From positions 1-48,523 of IMG/VR virus record IMGVR_UViG_3300009175_000009: DNA of 48,523 bases; one strand, 5' to 3'. Shown here piece by piece: positions 1 to 8,910 of the stretch (positions within the stretch are counted from its first letter, which is position 1; the number at the start of each line of letters is the position of its first letter). The notes below the pieces were generated by a model, which worked only from the letters and a program-made list of their open reading frames with translations, did no database searches and was not told the DNA's origin. This stretch comes from a virus. A program made the position numbers and the translations under genes.

Positions 1-2
1 AT

Positions 3-1169
3 CGAGCCCTCGACGACATCAAAAAATCACACTTCGACAAGGCCACCGAGGCGAAGGCCATTGCCAAGATTGGCGAGGAGTATTTCCACGTCAAGGACGC
101 CGTGCTGGAATATCAGAAGGCCAGCGACGCCATCAACCGATCTAACATGTCCTCGGACGAGAAGGCCAAGGCGAACCGAGCCCACGTATCCAGCACTTTC
201 GGCATCAAGGAAGAAGGCCAGGACTTCCTACAGCGTAAGAAGGAACTGGAAACAATGCTCGCGGGCGCACCGAGTTTGCTGGATCGGGCCATGCAGGAAG
301 CCCGCAAGAAGGCGTTCGGCGAAGGATCCCTCACAGCTACCGATAAGGACACGGAGAAATGGCGTCGCATCGATGAGCTTCAGTTCGCGGGAGCGTTCGG
401 TAACAAGCCGGGTACGGGCGTTGGTGATATGACCGGCGAGCAGAAGGCGGCCATGCTGGAGATGGGTGGCTACAAGGAAGCTGCTGAAATGGCCCGCGGC
501 GGCAAAGCTGGTGTGATGCAGTTTGAACTGGCTTCTCTGGAACTGCACAGGGAGGCTATGACCGCCGTGGGCTACCGCAAGGAGCAGGTCGCCATCATGA
601 ACAAGCTCGCCAAGGAGGCCGGTGCGAGCGACGTGCGGTCGCCTAGCGAGGTGCTGAACGAAACGTCGGCTCATATCCGTGAGGCGTTTGACGCCGGTAT
701 ATTTGGCAACGGTCCGCAGGTGGCGGCATTGCGTCGTAAGCTGGAACACCAGGCCGATGAGAAGTGGTCGCAAGCTATGGGTCTCAGCGGCGAGGGTATG
801 AAGGCAAGCAGAGGTGGAGTCCCAGGTGAGTTGGCTGATGCCTTGCGGAACCTCACCGAGAACCGGGCGGAGCTAATTGCTAAATTCGGAACAGCCGGCT
901 ACGGGGCCGAGGTTAAGTCGAAGATGGACATGTTCGCCCCCGAGAAGCAGCGTTCGGTGCAGCTTGAGGGAGCATCGGCGACTTACGACCGCATCGCCAA
1001 GTCAGCGTTCTCGCGTTCGACGCAGGATCCCGCACTTCGTATTCAGCAGCGTATTCACGATGTTATGGTGGCCCAGCAGAAAGCCCAGCAGGAGCAGATT
1101 GCGTACTCGAAGACCAGCGACCAGGCTTTGCAGTTGCTGACTAAGGGTATTACGGCCCGCGTGGGCTAG
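3..1169 (+). CDS. C-terminal part of a helical structural protein (5' truncated)
   Basis: The frame is open from the first bases of the window, so the true start lies upstream; 388 residues are visible. The protein is strongly alpha-helical, rich in Ala, Glu, Lys and Gln, with coiled-coil-like stretches and no transmembrane segment or recognisable catalytic motif. It stops 9 nt before the next gene, which has its own AGGAGG site, so the two are probably co-transcribed. Position before other probable virion genes and the composition suggest the C-terminal region of a tail tape-measure or similar structural protein. That is inference; no family motif was recognised. Confidence 0.6.
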   Translation, partial: RALDDIKKSHFDKATEAKAIAKIGEEYFHVKDAVLEYQKASDAINRSNMSSDEKAKANRAHVSSTFGIKEEGQDFLQRKKELETMLAGAPSLLDRAMQEARKKAFGEGSLTATDKDTEKWRRIDELQFAGAFGNKPGTGVGDMTGEQKAAMLEMGGYKEAAEMARGGKAGVMQFELASLELHREAMTAVGYRKEQVAIMNKLAKEAGASDVRSPSEVLNETSAHIREAFDAGIFGNGPQVAALRRKLEHQADEKWSQAMGLSGEGMKASRGGVPGELADALRNLTENRAELIAKFGTAGYGAEVKSKMDMFAPEKQRSVQLEGASATYDRIAKSAFSRSTQDPALRIQQRIHDVMVAQQKAQQEQIAYSKTSDQALQLLTKGITARVG

Positions 1170-1178
1170 GAGGAATAA

Positions 1179-2585
1179 GTGTCATATTCATCGACGATAT
1201 GGTGTGAGGAGATGCTGGGATCGCCCCAGGAATCTGGCAGTAACGATAAGGGCGGTTCGTTCCAGGCCACGGTGAATCTCAAGTGTGCGTGGAGTAAGCG
1301 TTACGATCTTCTTGCCGATATCATCGGCAACCAGAACCTGTATCCGCGTCTAAAGAAAAGCGGGGCTCGTGCCGTCAGTGGCACAGCCAAACCGCATCCG
1401 GGTGCTGTCAGGAACATGACGAACCCGACAGATTACGGCGGTGCCGACTACGACTTCGCCCAGGTGGATATCACCTATAAGGTGCAGGCCGAGACGAAAG
1501 ATCTGATCAGCGAGACACTCACGCCCACTCTGGAAATCATGACGTTGGATTACCGGAGGTTCCGCTGGGCCACGGATACAAGCTCTGCTGTCATTCCCGA
1601 TGGTCGCTATCAGCTAATGAAGTCCGCCCTCACACAGGGATTCGGAAAGATTAACTGGGGGCGATCAGTTGATGAGGTTTTCAACGATACCGTAACCATC
1701 ATCATGAACGCGTGCAAGACGAAGCCCTGCACCATTGCGATTAACACAAGCGGTGGATGCTATGCAGCGTCGGGAACCGGGCACGGACCGTACTTCAAGG
1801 ACTCGGTCGCTGCCGTTCAGCCGTTGATGAACGCCGTGAGCGCAGCCCGAGACTTGGCCATCAAACCGCCACCGCGGAACGCGAAGGAGGCGAAGGCCGC
1901 TCCGACGAGCATGGATCAGTTCACGAACATGCTCAAGACCAGCCCCATCGTCAATGCACGCGGTGTTAACGTAGCAGGCCCGCCCAACGCAAACACGCCG
2001 GTCAATGTCCAGGGCAAGGCGGCGGATATCCAGAAGGCAGTTAATAACTTTCTGGGCGGCATGACGCCACGATTCCAAAAGCTGGGTACACCGATCAATG
2101 AGAACGAAGCTCCGGGTCGGCGTATGCTGGGTCTGGACTACGGCCTGACGTTTTACAAGGTGAAAGACTTGCCGTGGTGGCTTACGTGCTACCTGGGATG
2201 CGTCAACGACGACGTTGTTATAGCCAAACTGCTGGGCCTGTCATTCGCTCCCGGCACGCTGCTGTTCGATACGCCCAATGTCAGTCGCAAATGGAATTTC
2301 GTCGACGATCCGTACTGGCAGGTGGAGTACAAACTCAAGTTCAAGCCGCAGGGCTGGAACGTTTTTCCACGTTCCGACATCAATAGCTGGATTCAGGATT
2401 CCAAGGGGAACAAGTATCTATCGTGCGGAGCGTTCGACTCTATGATCGTTAACTCCGGAACCGACGCAGCACCGCGGTGGGGGCCGTTCTTCCAGTATCC
2501 ACCCGCTGACTTCGGCCAGATCTGGGGTATGAGTGGTGGCGGTAGCGGTACGTTCTCCACAGCATGGCCCACAGGAGGTCCGTGA
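1179..2585 (+). CDS. Hypothetical virion-associated protein (468 aa)
   Basis: Starts at GTG 1179, preceded by AGGAGG with good spacing. The 468-residue product has mixed alpha/beta composition, several Cys and Trp residues and a low-complexity Pro/Ala/Asn/Val segment around residues 225-290 that looks like a linker. No signal peptide or membrane segment. The stop overlaps the next start (TGATG), indicating translational coupling. Its place between a long helical protein and a fibre-like protein suggests a tail or baseplate component, but I do not recognise the family. Confidence 0.55.
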   Translation: MSYSSTIWCEEMLGSPQESGSNDKGGSFQATVNLKCAWSKRYDLLADIIGNQNLYPRLKKSGARAVSGTAKPHPGAVRNMTNPTDYGGADYDFAQVDITYKVQAETKDLISETLTPTLEIMTLDYRRFRWATDTSSAVIPDGRYQLMKSALTQGFGKINWGRSVDEVFNDTVTIIMNACKTKPCTIAINTSGGCYAASGTGHGPYFKDSVAAVQPLMNAVSAARDLAIKPPPRNAKEAKAAPTSMDQFTNMLKTSPIVNARGVNVAGPPNANTPVNVQGKAADIQKAVNNFLGGMTPRFQKLGTPINENEAPGRRMLGLDYGLTFYKVKDLPWWLTCYLGCVNDDVVIAKLLGLSFAPGTLLFDTPNVSRKWNFVDDPYWQVEYKLKFKPQGWNVFPRSDINSWIQDSKGNKYLSCGAFDSMIVNSGTDAAPRWGPFFQYPPADFGQIWGMSGGGSGTFSTAWPTGGP

Positions 2586-4243
2586 TGGCGGGTGAACGAT
2601 TACGCGTTCTGAGTGCGGGCGATCCCATACTGGCATCGCAGTGGAACGAGATTGTCCGCAACCTCCAGAGATCCAACACCGAAGCGGAGGGCGTGACTGA
2701 AGACAACGGTTCGGCTCGCCGCATAAAGGCTATGCCCGCCCCGTGGATGCAGGTCAAGGTACACAACCTGCCTAATACCACCAGCGACGACAGCAGCAGC
2801 GGCGGTATAAGCTGTGGCGCAGCCGTGGCCGTTCCCTGGCCGATGCAGTCCCCAACCGGCGACGAGGACACGCCCGACCACGACGGGATGAACGAGCTTC
2901 TCTCCCGCCCGCTGGATATGATGGGCGTACTGCCGCATCTGGAGACTTCACCACCCAATAACGGACCGACGTCGTTCGGTAAGTTCGCGGTGACGGTCGC
3001 CGACGCCGACGAACACGATAACGCCGAGGGCGTCATGAGCGGTCCTGTGGTGGCCTGGGTCAATATCGACGAGGGCCATGAATGGTACGGATTCGCGGAT
3101 GTTGTGGACGGTAACAATCATCTGCAGGCGTATCCAATTGGTAGTGCTCAGATCATCTGGCAGCCGGTCGAAGATGACGGTGTTCCCAAGTCGGGGGCAC
3201 AATTATGCGTCGTGCGTGTAGGAAACGCCCACGCGTGTACGATGCCGTTTGAGCTGCACACCAGGCTGGAGCCAAACGGAACATGCCAGGGCACGCCCAT
3301 GTTCTGGGATGGTCAATCATACACCGCACAGAAGGCTGTCGACAATGGATGGCAGGAAACGCTGCACGATGATGTCAGCAAGCACAGCGACGCGTTAGTT
3401 GGTAGTGTCGTGTGGGCTCGCTGGGAGATGGGCGACGGAGGTTGCGGAAGCGGTCGCTGGGAGGTGATCTCGCATACGCCGAAGATTCGTCGCGTGCGGC
3501 TGCTCGATGATTTATATGAATGCGGTACAGCCAACGCCGTGGTGCTACGCACTATTAACGGTCAAGTGCAACCTGATCCTGATAATCCAGATATCATAGG
3601 AATCTGTGACCCGTTGGATACTGTACTGGCGAGTTTGCTTGCGATAGAGGCTACGGGTGGGTTGTTCTACGTTCCAGCGGGAACGTGTGCTTATGTTACG
3701 ATCAGCGACAACCCACGGCCCGTGAGCAGCATGGGTAGCGACGTTGAGACAAGTTCATTTGCAAGCGTTCCTGATGCGAGTTCCTATAACTCGGATGCAT
3801 GGTGGGAACCAATATCATTCGGGTTATGCTGCATGGAGACCAGCGGCAGCGAACAATCCGAGGGCAGTGAGGGCAGTGAGCATAGCGAACATAGCGAGGG
3901 CTCAGAAGTGTCTGGTGTGTCGGAAACCAGCATTCACGGCTGCGATTGCTGGATCGGTCTCGACGGTTGTCACCTGACACCGCAGGTATCGCGGCAAATT
4001 CCAGACTGCAGTAAGGCATGGGTTGCCGGTCCGAACGGCGGAGGTCTGTGCGGACCATCGGGATACTCAGCACTGGTGTTTGACGACGCTGGTCACTATA
4101 TGGGTTATTGGGATTGCGGTTCACACAGATACGGATATCCAGATGTTACACCAGCATGGCATTCTCCGTGGGGCCTGCCCGCACCGAAGGGATCATGGTC
4201 GTGGAACGGAACGACGTATGGTTGGGATTGGACACCGGGATAA
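2585..4243 (+). CDS. Putative tail fibre or spike protein with Ser/Glu repeat (552 aa)
   Basis: ATG 2585 overlaps the preceding stop and has GGAGG upstream; an in-frame ATG at 2564 lies inside the previous gene and is not preferred. The first 400 residues are beta-like. Residues about 419-448 form a Ser-Glu-Gly/His repeat (SEGSEGSEHSEHSEG). The C-terminal 100 residues are rich in Cys, Trp, Tyr and Gly, as in exposed adhesive or carbohydrate-binding modules. The next three genes are glycosyltransferases, so this protein or the virion surface may be glycosylated; the Ser-rich stretch would be a plausible acceptor. Role inferred from composition and neighbours only. Confidence 0.5.
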   Translation: MAGERLRVLSAGDPILASQWNEIVRNLQRSNTEAEGVTEDNGSARRIKAMPAPWMQVKVHNLPNTTSDDSSSGGISCGAAVAVPWPMQSPTGDEDTPDHDGMNELLSRPLDMMGVLPHLETSPPNNGPTSFGKFAVTVADADEHDNAEGVMSGPVVAWVNIDEGHEWYGFADVVDGNNHLQAYPIGSAQIIWQPVEDDGVPKSGAQLCVVRVGNAHACTMPFELHTRLEPNGTCQGTPMFWDGQSYTAQKAVDNGWQETLHDDVSKHSDALVGSVVWARWEMGDGGCGSGRWEVISHTPKIRRVRLLDDLYECGTANAVVLRTINGQVQPDPDNPDIIGICDPLDTVLASLLAIEATGGLFYVPAGTCAYVTISDNPRPVSSMGSDVETSSFASVPDASSYNSDAWWEPISFGLCCMETSGSEQSEGSEGSEHSEHSEGSEVSGVSETSIHGCDCWIGLDGCHLTPQVSRQIPDCSKAWVAGPNGGGLCGPSGYSALVFDDAGHYMGYWDCGSHRYGYPDVTPAWHSPWGLPAPKGSWSWNGTTYGWDWTPG

Positions 4244-4246
4244 ATC

Positions 4247-4813
4247 ATGACAGCGATGGCTTCATTACAGGTGATCGTGATGTCGAACGGCACGCCACCG
4301 TGCAAAGAGTTGGCATTATGGCTGTCCGATAACTGCCCCGGATGGAAGTACGGGAGTGAGGACTACGGAATTGATAACGCCCGCAACCAAAACTGTGAGC
4401 GTTTTCTCGCTGATGATGTCGGTAAGTCGCATTTGATGATGATCGACCACGATATGGTTCCGGTGACCAGCACCAGTGCCATATTCACGGCGACGGAGGA
4501 ACTGGTCTACTGTGGCTATGCTGATCGCTACGGGTCGAAGGGTCATTACGGCGACGGCGACTTTGGTGCTGCCTGCTTTAAGGTATCTCGCGATCTGTTA
4601 ATTACAATGGGCATGCCGTGGTTTGCCACCAGATCGATTCATAGTCATCGGCAGAATTGTGAATGTAACTTCTTTCGCGTTAAAGCGGCCACGTTCGGAA
4701 TCATCCCGCGCATGGTTGGCGTCGTAGGTCATCAGCAGCGGTGTATACTGTTGCCTGATCCGAAGCCTCCGGGATGGCGTATCGCTTGGCCCGGAGACAT
4801 CAAACGGATATGA
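4247..4813 (+). CDS. Small glycosyltransferase-like protein with D-H-D motif
   Basis: 188 residues; a nearby in-frame ATG at 4256 is an alternative start. The N-terminal strand, the acidic motif D67-H68-D69 after a hydrophobic stretch (MMIDHD), and later Gly/Asp-rich loops resemble compact GT-A (family 2-like) glycosyltransferases in which a DxD-type motif holds the metal and sugar nucleotide. It is shorter than typical family members, so it may be a minimal enzyme. It leads a three-gene glycosyltransferase unit, joined to the next gene by an ATGA overlap. Confidence 0.55.
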   Translation: MTAMASLQVIVMSNGTPPCKELALWLSDNCPGWKYGSEDYGIDNARNQNCERFLADDVGKSHLMMIDHDMVPVTSTSAIFTATEELVYCGYADRYGSKGHYGDGDFGAACFKVSRDLLITMGMPWFATRSIHSHRQNCECNFFRVKAATFGIIPRMVGVVGHQQRCILLPDPKPPGWRIAWPGDIKRI

Positions 4814-6219
4814 ACTGCGATTTCGAGACAACGCTTGAAACCGGCACACAAAATTACTGGCATGTTTGCCGCGTGTGTGCTCGCACGCGATGCACGCTAG
4901 AATCTACGCTAGTGATGCAATGTCCAGGATCATCGGTTCTGCACGGGCCACCAGTACAGGACTACTTGCCACCACAGCAGGAACGTGCGCCCATCGATGA
5001 GGCTGTGCAGCGTCTGGCGATCTGCCGAACTTGCGAACACCACCGGCGCGACGACATGAAGTACTGGTGCGATAAGTTTGATGACAATCATTCGAGTAAC
5101 TACAACTGCTCGCGCTCGAAGTACGCTCGATGTACTGTGCGATTGTTGCGTCGCATGTCGACGTGCGATGAATGGTCGCGGAAACTGATCCCGCACGAGG
5201 ACTCGACGATTGAAACTGCGTTTGCTCCCATGTCATCGTTGTGCCACGTATGTACGATTGATATGGGACCGATCACGACAATTCACGAAGTTCATCGAGC
5301 CGTAGGTGAAATCATTCACAGCGATCTACAACCGCCAGCGACATTCAAACTGCCGCGATGTATTGTCACCGCTGGTGAGGGTATGTACGAAGACGGCATT
5401 GTAATCATGGTACGGCTGCTGCGTGATAACGTGAAATGTGGTATCCCGATCAAAATATTTCATAAAGGCCCGTGGCGTACTGACCTAAGCAACTATGAGA
5501 ATGTTGAGCTGATTGATACGCGTGCCATGCAGCCCGCACACCCGGCCAAGGAGTACGGTGGGTGGGCTGCCAAGACGTATGCCGTAATGCATGCCGATGC
5601 TGAGCGTGTGATGTGGCTGGACGCGGATGCCTACCCGGTTCGTGATCCGACGCCGTTGTTCAATTTGCTAGATAATCATCGGTATATTTTATGGGCCGAC
5701 TACGGGCCGGGCGAGGCGTGCGACGAGATGCCGAACCCCGTCAGGCATCATCAGAACGGTGGCGAGTATCTAGTGAACATGCGCACGTACTGGCGTGAGA
5801 TGATGGCGACGCGGTTCCTCGATAACCATTCCCGCATCTACTGGAGCACTCGCAAGAACGGGCAGTCGTATCGCAGCATCGGTGACGAGTGCAGCACGCG
5901 GTTGGTGCGCAGCCTGATTTCCGATAAGGGCGTGTTGACTGCCGACTGGGTTAGGCGTACACGTGGCGTCGGTATTCTGTGTTGCTGGCGTAACCATCCG
6001 TATGTAGCTCACCGCATGCGGAGGGAATCGAAGTTAATTCTAGGTCGTGTTCCGGTGAGCAATCCAAAGTGGCCATACGAGAAAGAGGTGATGCGGTACT
6101 TCGCTGAGGTATCGCCAGGATTCCCGATTCTACGCCCGGAGCATCTTGGTGATACGCGTGACGAGATGATCAAGAACCGTGAGCGACGTTTAGCCGCCGC
6201 GGGGAGAAAGTCACGATGA
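4810..6219 (+). CDS. Glycosyltransferase with N-terminal cysteine-rich zinc region
   Basis: Starts at ATG 4810 in an ATGA overlap with the previous stop. About 469 residues. The first 120 carry many Cys (C3, C20, C23, C28 and CRTC/WCDKF further on), probably zinc sites. Residues about 190-400 form a GT-A-like domain: a strand with free-amino-style loop, K-T-Y-A-V before W-L-D-A-D-A (Asp271 region), followed by P-V-R-D-P and then a G-G-E-Y segment. This order matches metal-dependent retaining transferases of the GT8/MNN1-like group. Substrate unknown; context suggests modification of virion proteins or host surface glycan. Confidence 0.65.
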   Translation: MNCDFETTLETGTQNYWHVCRVCARTRCTLESTLVMQCPGSSVLHGPPVQDYLPPQQERAPIDEAVQRLAICRTCEHHRRDDMKYWCDKFDDNHSSNYNCSRSKYARCTVRLLRRMSTCDEWSRKLIPHEDSTIETAFAPMSSLCHVCTIDMGPITTIHEVHRAVGEIIHSDLQPPATFKLPRCIVTAGEGMYEDGIVIMVRLLRDNVKCGIPIKIFHKGPWRTDLSNYENVELIDTRAMQPAHPAKEYGGWAAKTYAVMHADAERVMWLDADAYPVRDPTPLFNLLDNHRYILWADYGPGEACDEMPNPVRHHQNGGEYLVNMRTYWREMMATRFLDNHSRIYWSTRKNGQSYRSIGDECSTRLVRSLISDKGVLTADWVRRTRGVGILCCWRNHPYVAHRMRRESKLILGRVPVSNPKWPYEKEVMRYFAEVSPGFPILRPEHLGDTRDEMIKNRERRLAAAGRKSR

Positions 6220-6974
6220 GGTTTTTTACATACTCGTCACTACCCCTTCAAGATAATAGAAATCTGAGCCGCAACCGACAGCCGTGGATGATGGTGGAAT
6301 CAACACAGTACTACGAGATACCGCTGGAGGTTTTGTTATGGCCCGCTGACTGGTCGGGACGAACGCACATAGCAAGAATGATTGATGTATGCCGCAGCGT
6401 TCCGAGAAACGAAATCATATTATTTAGCGACGGATGGGATGTGTTCTACAACGCCGGCCCGCAGGAAATTCTAGACAAGTTTCTGGCCGCAGATACGCCG
6501 GTGTTGTTGCATGCAGAGCGTCAGTACTGGTCTGGGTGCGAGGATCCAAATTTCCCGCATCCCAGGTCGCCGACGAGCTTCGGTCACGTTAACGGAGGTG
6601 GTGTTGTAGCCTACGCGGGTGCGTTCGCCGACATACTGTCAGCTCCGGACTTCTGGCCCGCTGCCGCAGGCAATAACCAGATGGCACTGGAGCATTGGTA
6701 CGATCATCACCCAGATACATGCAAGCTCGATCATTACTGCCATGTATTTCAGTGGTACTATTCAGGAGTTGCTGTCGACGTGGTGGGCGACCGCGTGGTG
6801 AACTTCGAGACGAATTCAAAGCCATCGATAATTCACGGATGCGGAGGGCACGCGTTTTGGGCATCCGAAATGTGGCGTAGGGTGCGTCAACTGTTGCCGA
6901 ACCGGAACCCGCCGTTAGATCGTGTCACGCGTGCTCGCAACGACCGCCGTCGCGTTATTGCACGCCGGCGGTGA
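6216..6974 (+). CDS. PLOD-type (collagen glucosyltransferase-like) glycosyltransferase
   Basis: 252 residues, ATGA-coupled to the preceding gene. The blocks occur in the order seen in the glycosyltransferase domain of PLOD/procollagen transferases: I-I-L-F-S-D-G-W-D-V (Asp72/Asp75 as DxxD metal site), L-L-H-A-E near residue 100, N-G-G-G near 127 and a late D-H-Y-C-H-V-F-Q segment. It should transfer a hexose from a nucleotide sugar to a protein or glycan acceptor. The Arg-rich tail is unusual. It ends directly against the oppositely oriented phosphatase gene with no intergenic space. Confidence 0.7.
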   Translation: MRFFTYSSLPLQDNRNLSRNRQPWMMVESTQYYEIPLEVLLWPADWSGRTHIARMIDVCRSVPRNEIILFSDGWDVFYNAGPQEILDKFLAADTPVLLHAERQYWSGCEDPNFPHPRSPTSFGHVNGGGVVAYAGAFADILSAPDFWPAAAGNNQMALEHWYDHHPDTCKLDHYCHVFQWYYSGVAVDVVGDRVVNFETNSKPSIIHGCGGHAFWASEMWRRVRQLLPNRNPPLDRVTRARNDRRRVIARRR

Positions 6975-7640
6975 TCAGGACGCCTGGTTCTGCAACGCCT
7001 CCTCGCGGGCAAGCTGCCGGTGCAGGCCCATGATGATATCATAGACATGTTTGTTGGGGCGGAACCGCCCGTGGCAGCCGCCGTTCACGAACTCGCCGTC
7101 GTCGCCGAAGTAGATGTTCGATAGGGCCGCAGCCGTGCCTGCTGATCGCGAGATACCGGCTTGGCAGTGAACCACAAGCACGTCGATCTTGGGCCACACC
7201 TTGGCCGCGAATTCCAGAACCTGACGGCCCTGGTCCACCGAGAACAGCTTATCGCCGGGGCGAAGCCAGGGTGACGTCGGCGTGGCATCGTGAAACTTCA
7301 ACCGCAGGATATCGACGCGGTGGGCATCGTTCAAGTCGGCGTCGCGTGAGATCGGGCTGGTGATGCTGATGCAGGCCCACGGGCAGTGGTAGGCCGACAG
7401 GGCTTCGGCTTCCTCCTGCGACTGCACGATGATATGAGGCTTGCGGTGGGCTTTGTATTCGGCCTTGCCAACGTAATAAGTGCCGGGTCGAACGTCGATC
7501 AAGCCAGCCTCGTTCCGGGTGAAGTGCAGGCGGCGGAAGTTCTCCAAGGCCCGAGCCTGCCCACGAACCGTACCCCAGTCAAACGGGAATGTCTGGTTCT
7601 TGCGGATATAGCGTTCGATCTGGAAGGTAGCAGTAGGCAT
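6975..7640 (-). CDS. Dual-specificity/tyrosine phosphatase family protein
   Basis: 221 residues. The P-loop H-C-x5-R-S is present: H158, catalytic Cys159 and Arg165 in VHCQAGISRSAG, with an Asp-containing loop (PTSPW) upstream that could supply the general acid. This is the signature of cysteine-based dual-specificity phosphatases. Phage members of the family are known and usually lack assigned substrates. It is the last gene of the minus-strand operon that starts near 10703, 1 nt after the preceding reading frame. It could remove phosphate from host regulators or from RNA 5' ends; neither is shown by sequence. Confidence 0.8.
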   Translation of the reverse strand: MPTATFQIERYIRKNQTFPFDWGTVRGQARALENFRRLHFTRNEAGLIDVRPGTYYVGKAEYKAHRKPHIIVQSQEEAEALSAYHCPWACISITSPISRDADLNDAHRVDILRLKFHDATPTSPWLRPGDKLFSVDQGRQVLEFAAKVWPKIDVLVVHCQAGISRSAGTAAALSNIYFGDDGEFVNGGCHGRFRPNKHVYDIIMGLHRQLAREEALQNQAS

Positions 7641-7641
7641 A

Positions 7642-7917
7642 TCAGGATTCCTTAACGTGAGCCGCTACGCGGCGAGACAGTTCGATGATGGTTTGCAACA
7701 TGCCAGGACCGATGCTGGTACATGCTGGGTTCAGCTTGTCGATCTCGTCGGTCAGGCGGCGAGCGTCCACGACAAGGGCTGCGAGATCATACATCATGCC
7801 CGAAGCCAGCCAGGCCATGCGTTCTTCATTCACCAGTTCGCAGCCGGGCGTGGCCTCGCGGCCTCGCAGCCAAGCGTCGCACAGGCGTCGTAGTTCGTTG
7901 AGTTGTTCGGTGGTCAT
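7642..7917 (-). CDS. Hypothetical protein (91 aa)
   Basis: A mainly helical 91-residue protein with regular Leu/Arg spacing; no motif recognised. It sits in a compact minus-strand operon with only a few bases on either side and a start preceded by a purine-rich site, so it is very probably real. No membrane segment or zinc ligands. Confidence 0.6.
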   Translation of the reverse strand: MTTEQLNELRRLCDAWLRGREATPGCELVNEERMAWLASGMMYDLAALVVDARRLTDEIDKLNPACTSIGPGMLQTIIELSRRVAAHVKES

Positions 7918-7920
7918 GAC

Positions 7921-8142
7921 TTAGCTCTTTTGGTACACGGGGCAATTCGCACCGTGCGAAATCACGATGACGTACTTGGTGTCGGGGTTGGCCGGGTTCA
8001 AGCTCCAGATCACGGTCTGGCCCCATGTCTCGACGGATCCCGATGCTGAGCTGTTGATGACTTCAGCTAAGGCCGCTGACGCGTTGGGGTTCAGTTTGTC
8101 CCGCAGGAACGCAAGCATATCAGATTTGAGTACAAGACGCAT
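7921..8142 (-). CDS. Hypothetical protein (73 aa)
   Basis: The start at 8142 is chosen because GAAAGG lies just upstream; longer in-frame extensions overlap the neighbouring gene. 73 residues, N-terminal helix followed by strands. Operon position supports expression; function unknown. Confidence 0.6.
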   Translation of the reverse strand: MRLVLKSDMLAFLRDKLNPNASAALAEVINSSASGSVETWGQTVIWSLNPANPDTKYVIVISHGANCPVYQKS

Positions 8143-8152
8143 GTTGGGCTTT

Positions 8153-8329
8153 CTAATACCTTTCACCGCCCGAGGCGACCACGGGTGGTTCGCGTCCTTC
8201 GCGGAGGGCCGCCTTGGTTTCATGGCGAAACTTGCGGGCGACCTTTTTCGTCGTAACCTTGACCGCGGGCAGGTGTTGAATGCACTTGCTCCAGGGTTCG
8301 CGGCAGAGTTTGATGGGGTTGATCTTCAT
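8153..8329 (-). CDS. Small basic protein (58 aa)
   Basis: The ATG at 8329 overlaps the stop of the upstream small membrane protein gene (ATGA), giving a clear start. 58 residues, rich in Lys and Arg, two Cys near the N-terminus. Probably nucleic-acid associated, but no family recognised. Confidence 0.6.
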   Translation of the reverse strand: MKINPIKLCREPWSKCIQHLPAVKVTTKKVARKFRHETKAALREGREPPVVASGGERY

Positions 8330-8496
8330 ATCGATGTCCTGTAATCGGTGTACGCCAGTATCGCAGCACCAATGATCATGGAAACTACACATCCCAGGGC
8401 GGGACTCCAGAACTGGGTTACCTCGGTTGTGTAGTAATGCGTGCATCCGCAAATACCGGAACCGAAAATCGTGTAGCCTACAAATCTGGTGAACAC
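8326..8496 (-). CDS. Small membrane protein with GTG start (56 aa)
   Basis: A short gene supported by three signs: AAGGAG about 8 nt before GTG 8496, a TAGTG overlap with the preceding gene, and an ATGA overlap with the next. The protein has an N-terminal hydrophobic region with Cys residues (GSGICGC) and a transmembrane-like segment near the C-terminus (GCVVSMIIGAAILAY). It could be a small inner-membrane protein, for example superinfection exclusion or holin-like, but nothing in the sequence fixes a function. Confidence 0.6.
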   Translation of the reverse strand: MFTRFVGYTIFGSGICGCTHYYTTEVTQFWSPALGCVVSMIIGAAILAYTDYRTSI

Positions 8497-8708
8497 TATT
8501 CGATCTCCTTCTTGAGTCGGCGTGCGGCAAGGGCTTTGTCGACACGCTTCAGGTAGCGGCGAGACTCCGCTTTGTGCTTGGGGGACTGGTTGCTGCGAGC
8601 CTTGCCACCGCGGACGCGGAGGTTCACAGCCGAAGCCTTGCGGCCTTCCAGCTTGCCGTCCGCGACGTCGGGGCAGGGGTCGAGCTTGATGTGCTGATAT
8701 GGTTTCAT
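8496..8708 (-). CDS. Small basic protein (70 aa)
   Basis: Start ATG 8708 has AAAGGAAAG upstream. 70 residues, net strongly positive, with a C-terminal Lys/Arg helix. First gene after the structured leader that follows the sigma-54 promoter at 8922-8943, so that promoter probably serves this gene and those after it. Confidence 0.6.
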   Translation of the reverse strand: MKPYQHIKLDPCPDVADGKLEGRKASAVNLRVRGGKARSNQSPKHKAESRRYLKRVDKALAARRLKKEIE

Positions 8709-8719
8709 GGTTCTTTCCT

Positions 8720-8910
8720 TTCGCAGGGACGCCCGCGCGCCGCCCTTCCTACTGCTCCCAAGCACGTATGCGTCCACCGTCTACTTGGCTTCAGTCGGGC
8801 GGAAAGCGGTCGTCCCCGCGTTACGCTGACTTCGCCTGCACCAAGTTTACCCAAGGCACGCGTATCCTTGGGAAGCTCCCTCGATGCAGGCGGGGTCAGC
8901 GTTCTACCTT
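8720..8910 (-). promoter_or_regulatory. Structured 5' leader after sigma-54 promoter
   Basis: About 190 nt without a gene between the promoter and ATG 8708. Nested inverted repeats: ACGCTGAC (8823-8830) with GTCAGCGT (8895-8902), CGCCTGCA (8833-8840) with TGCAGGCG (8885-8892), and inside them CCCAAGG (8850-8856) with CCTTGGG (8866-8872). Together they form one long three-tier hairpin in the transcript. Its role (stability, riboregulation or small RNA) is unknown. Confidence 0.55.

Noticed and set aside
228-773. Long minus-strand open frame inside the first gene
   Set aside because: It is an antisense shadow of a high-GC coding region with no ribosome site or recognisable product.
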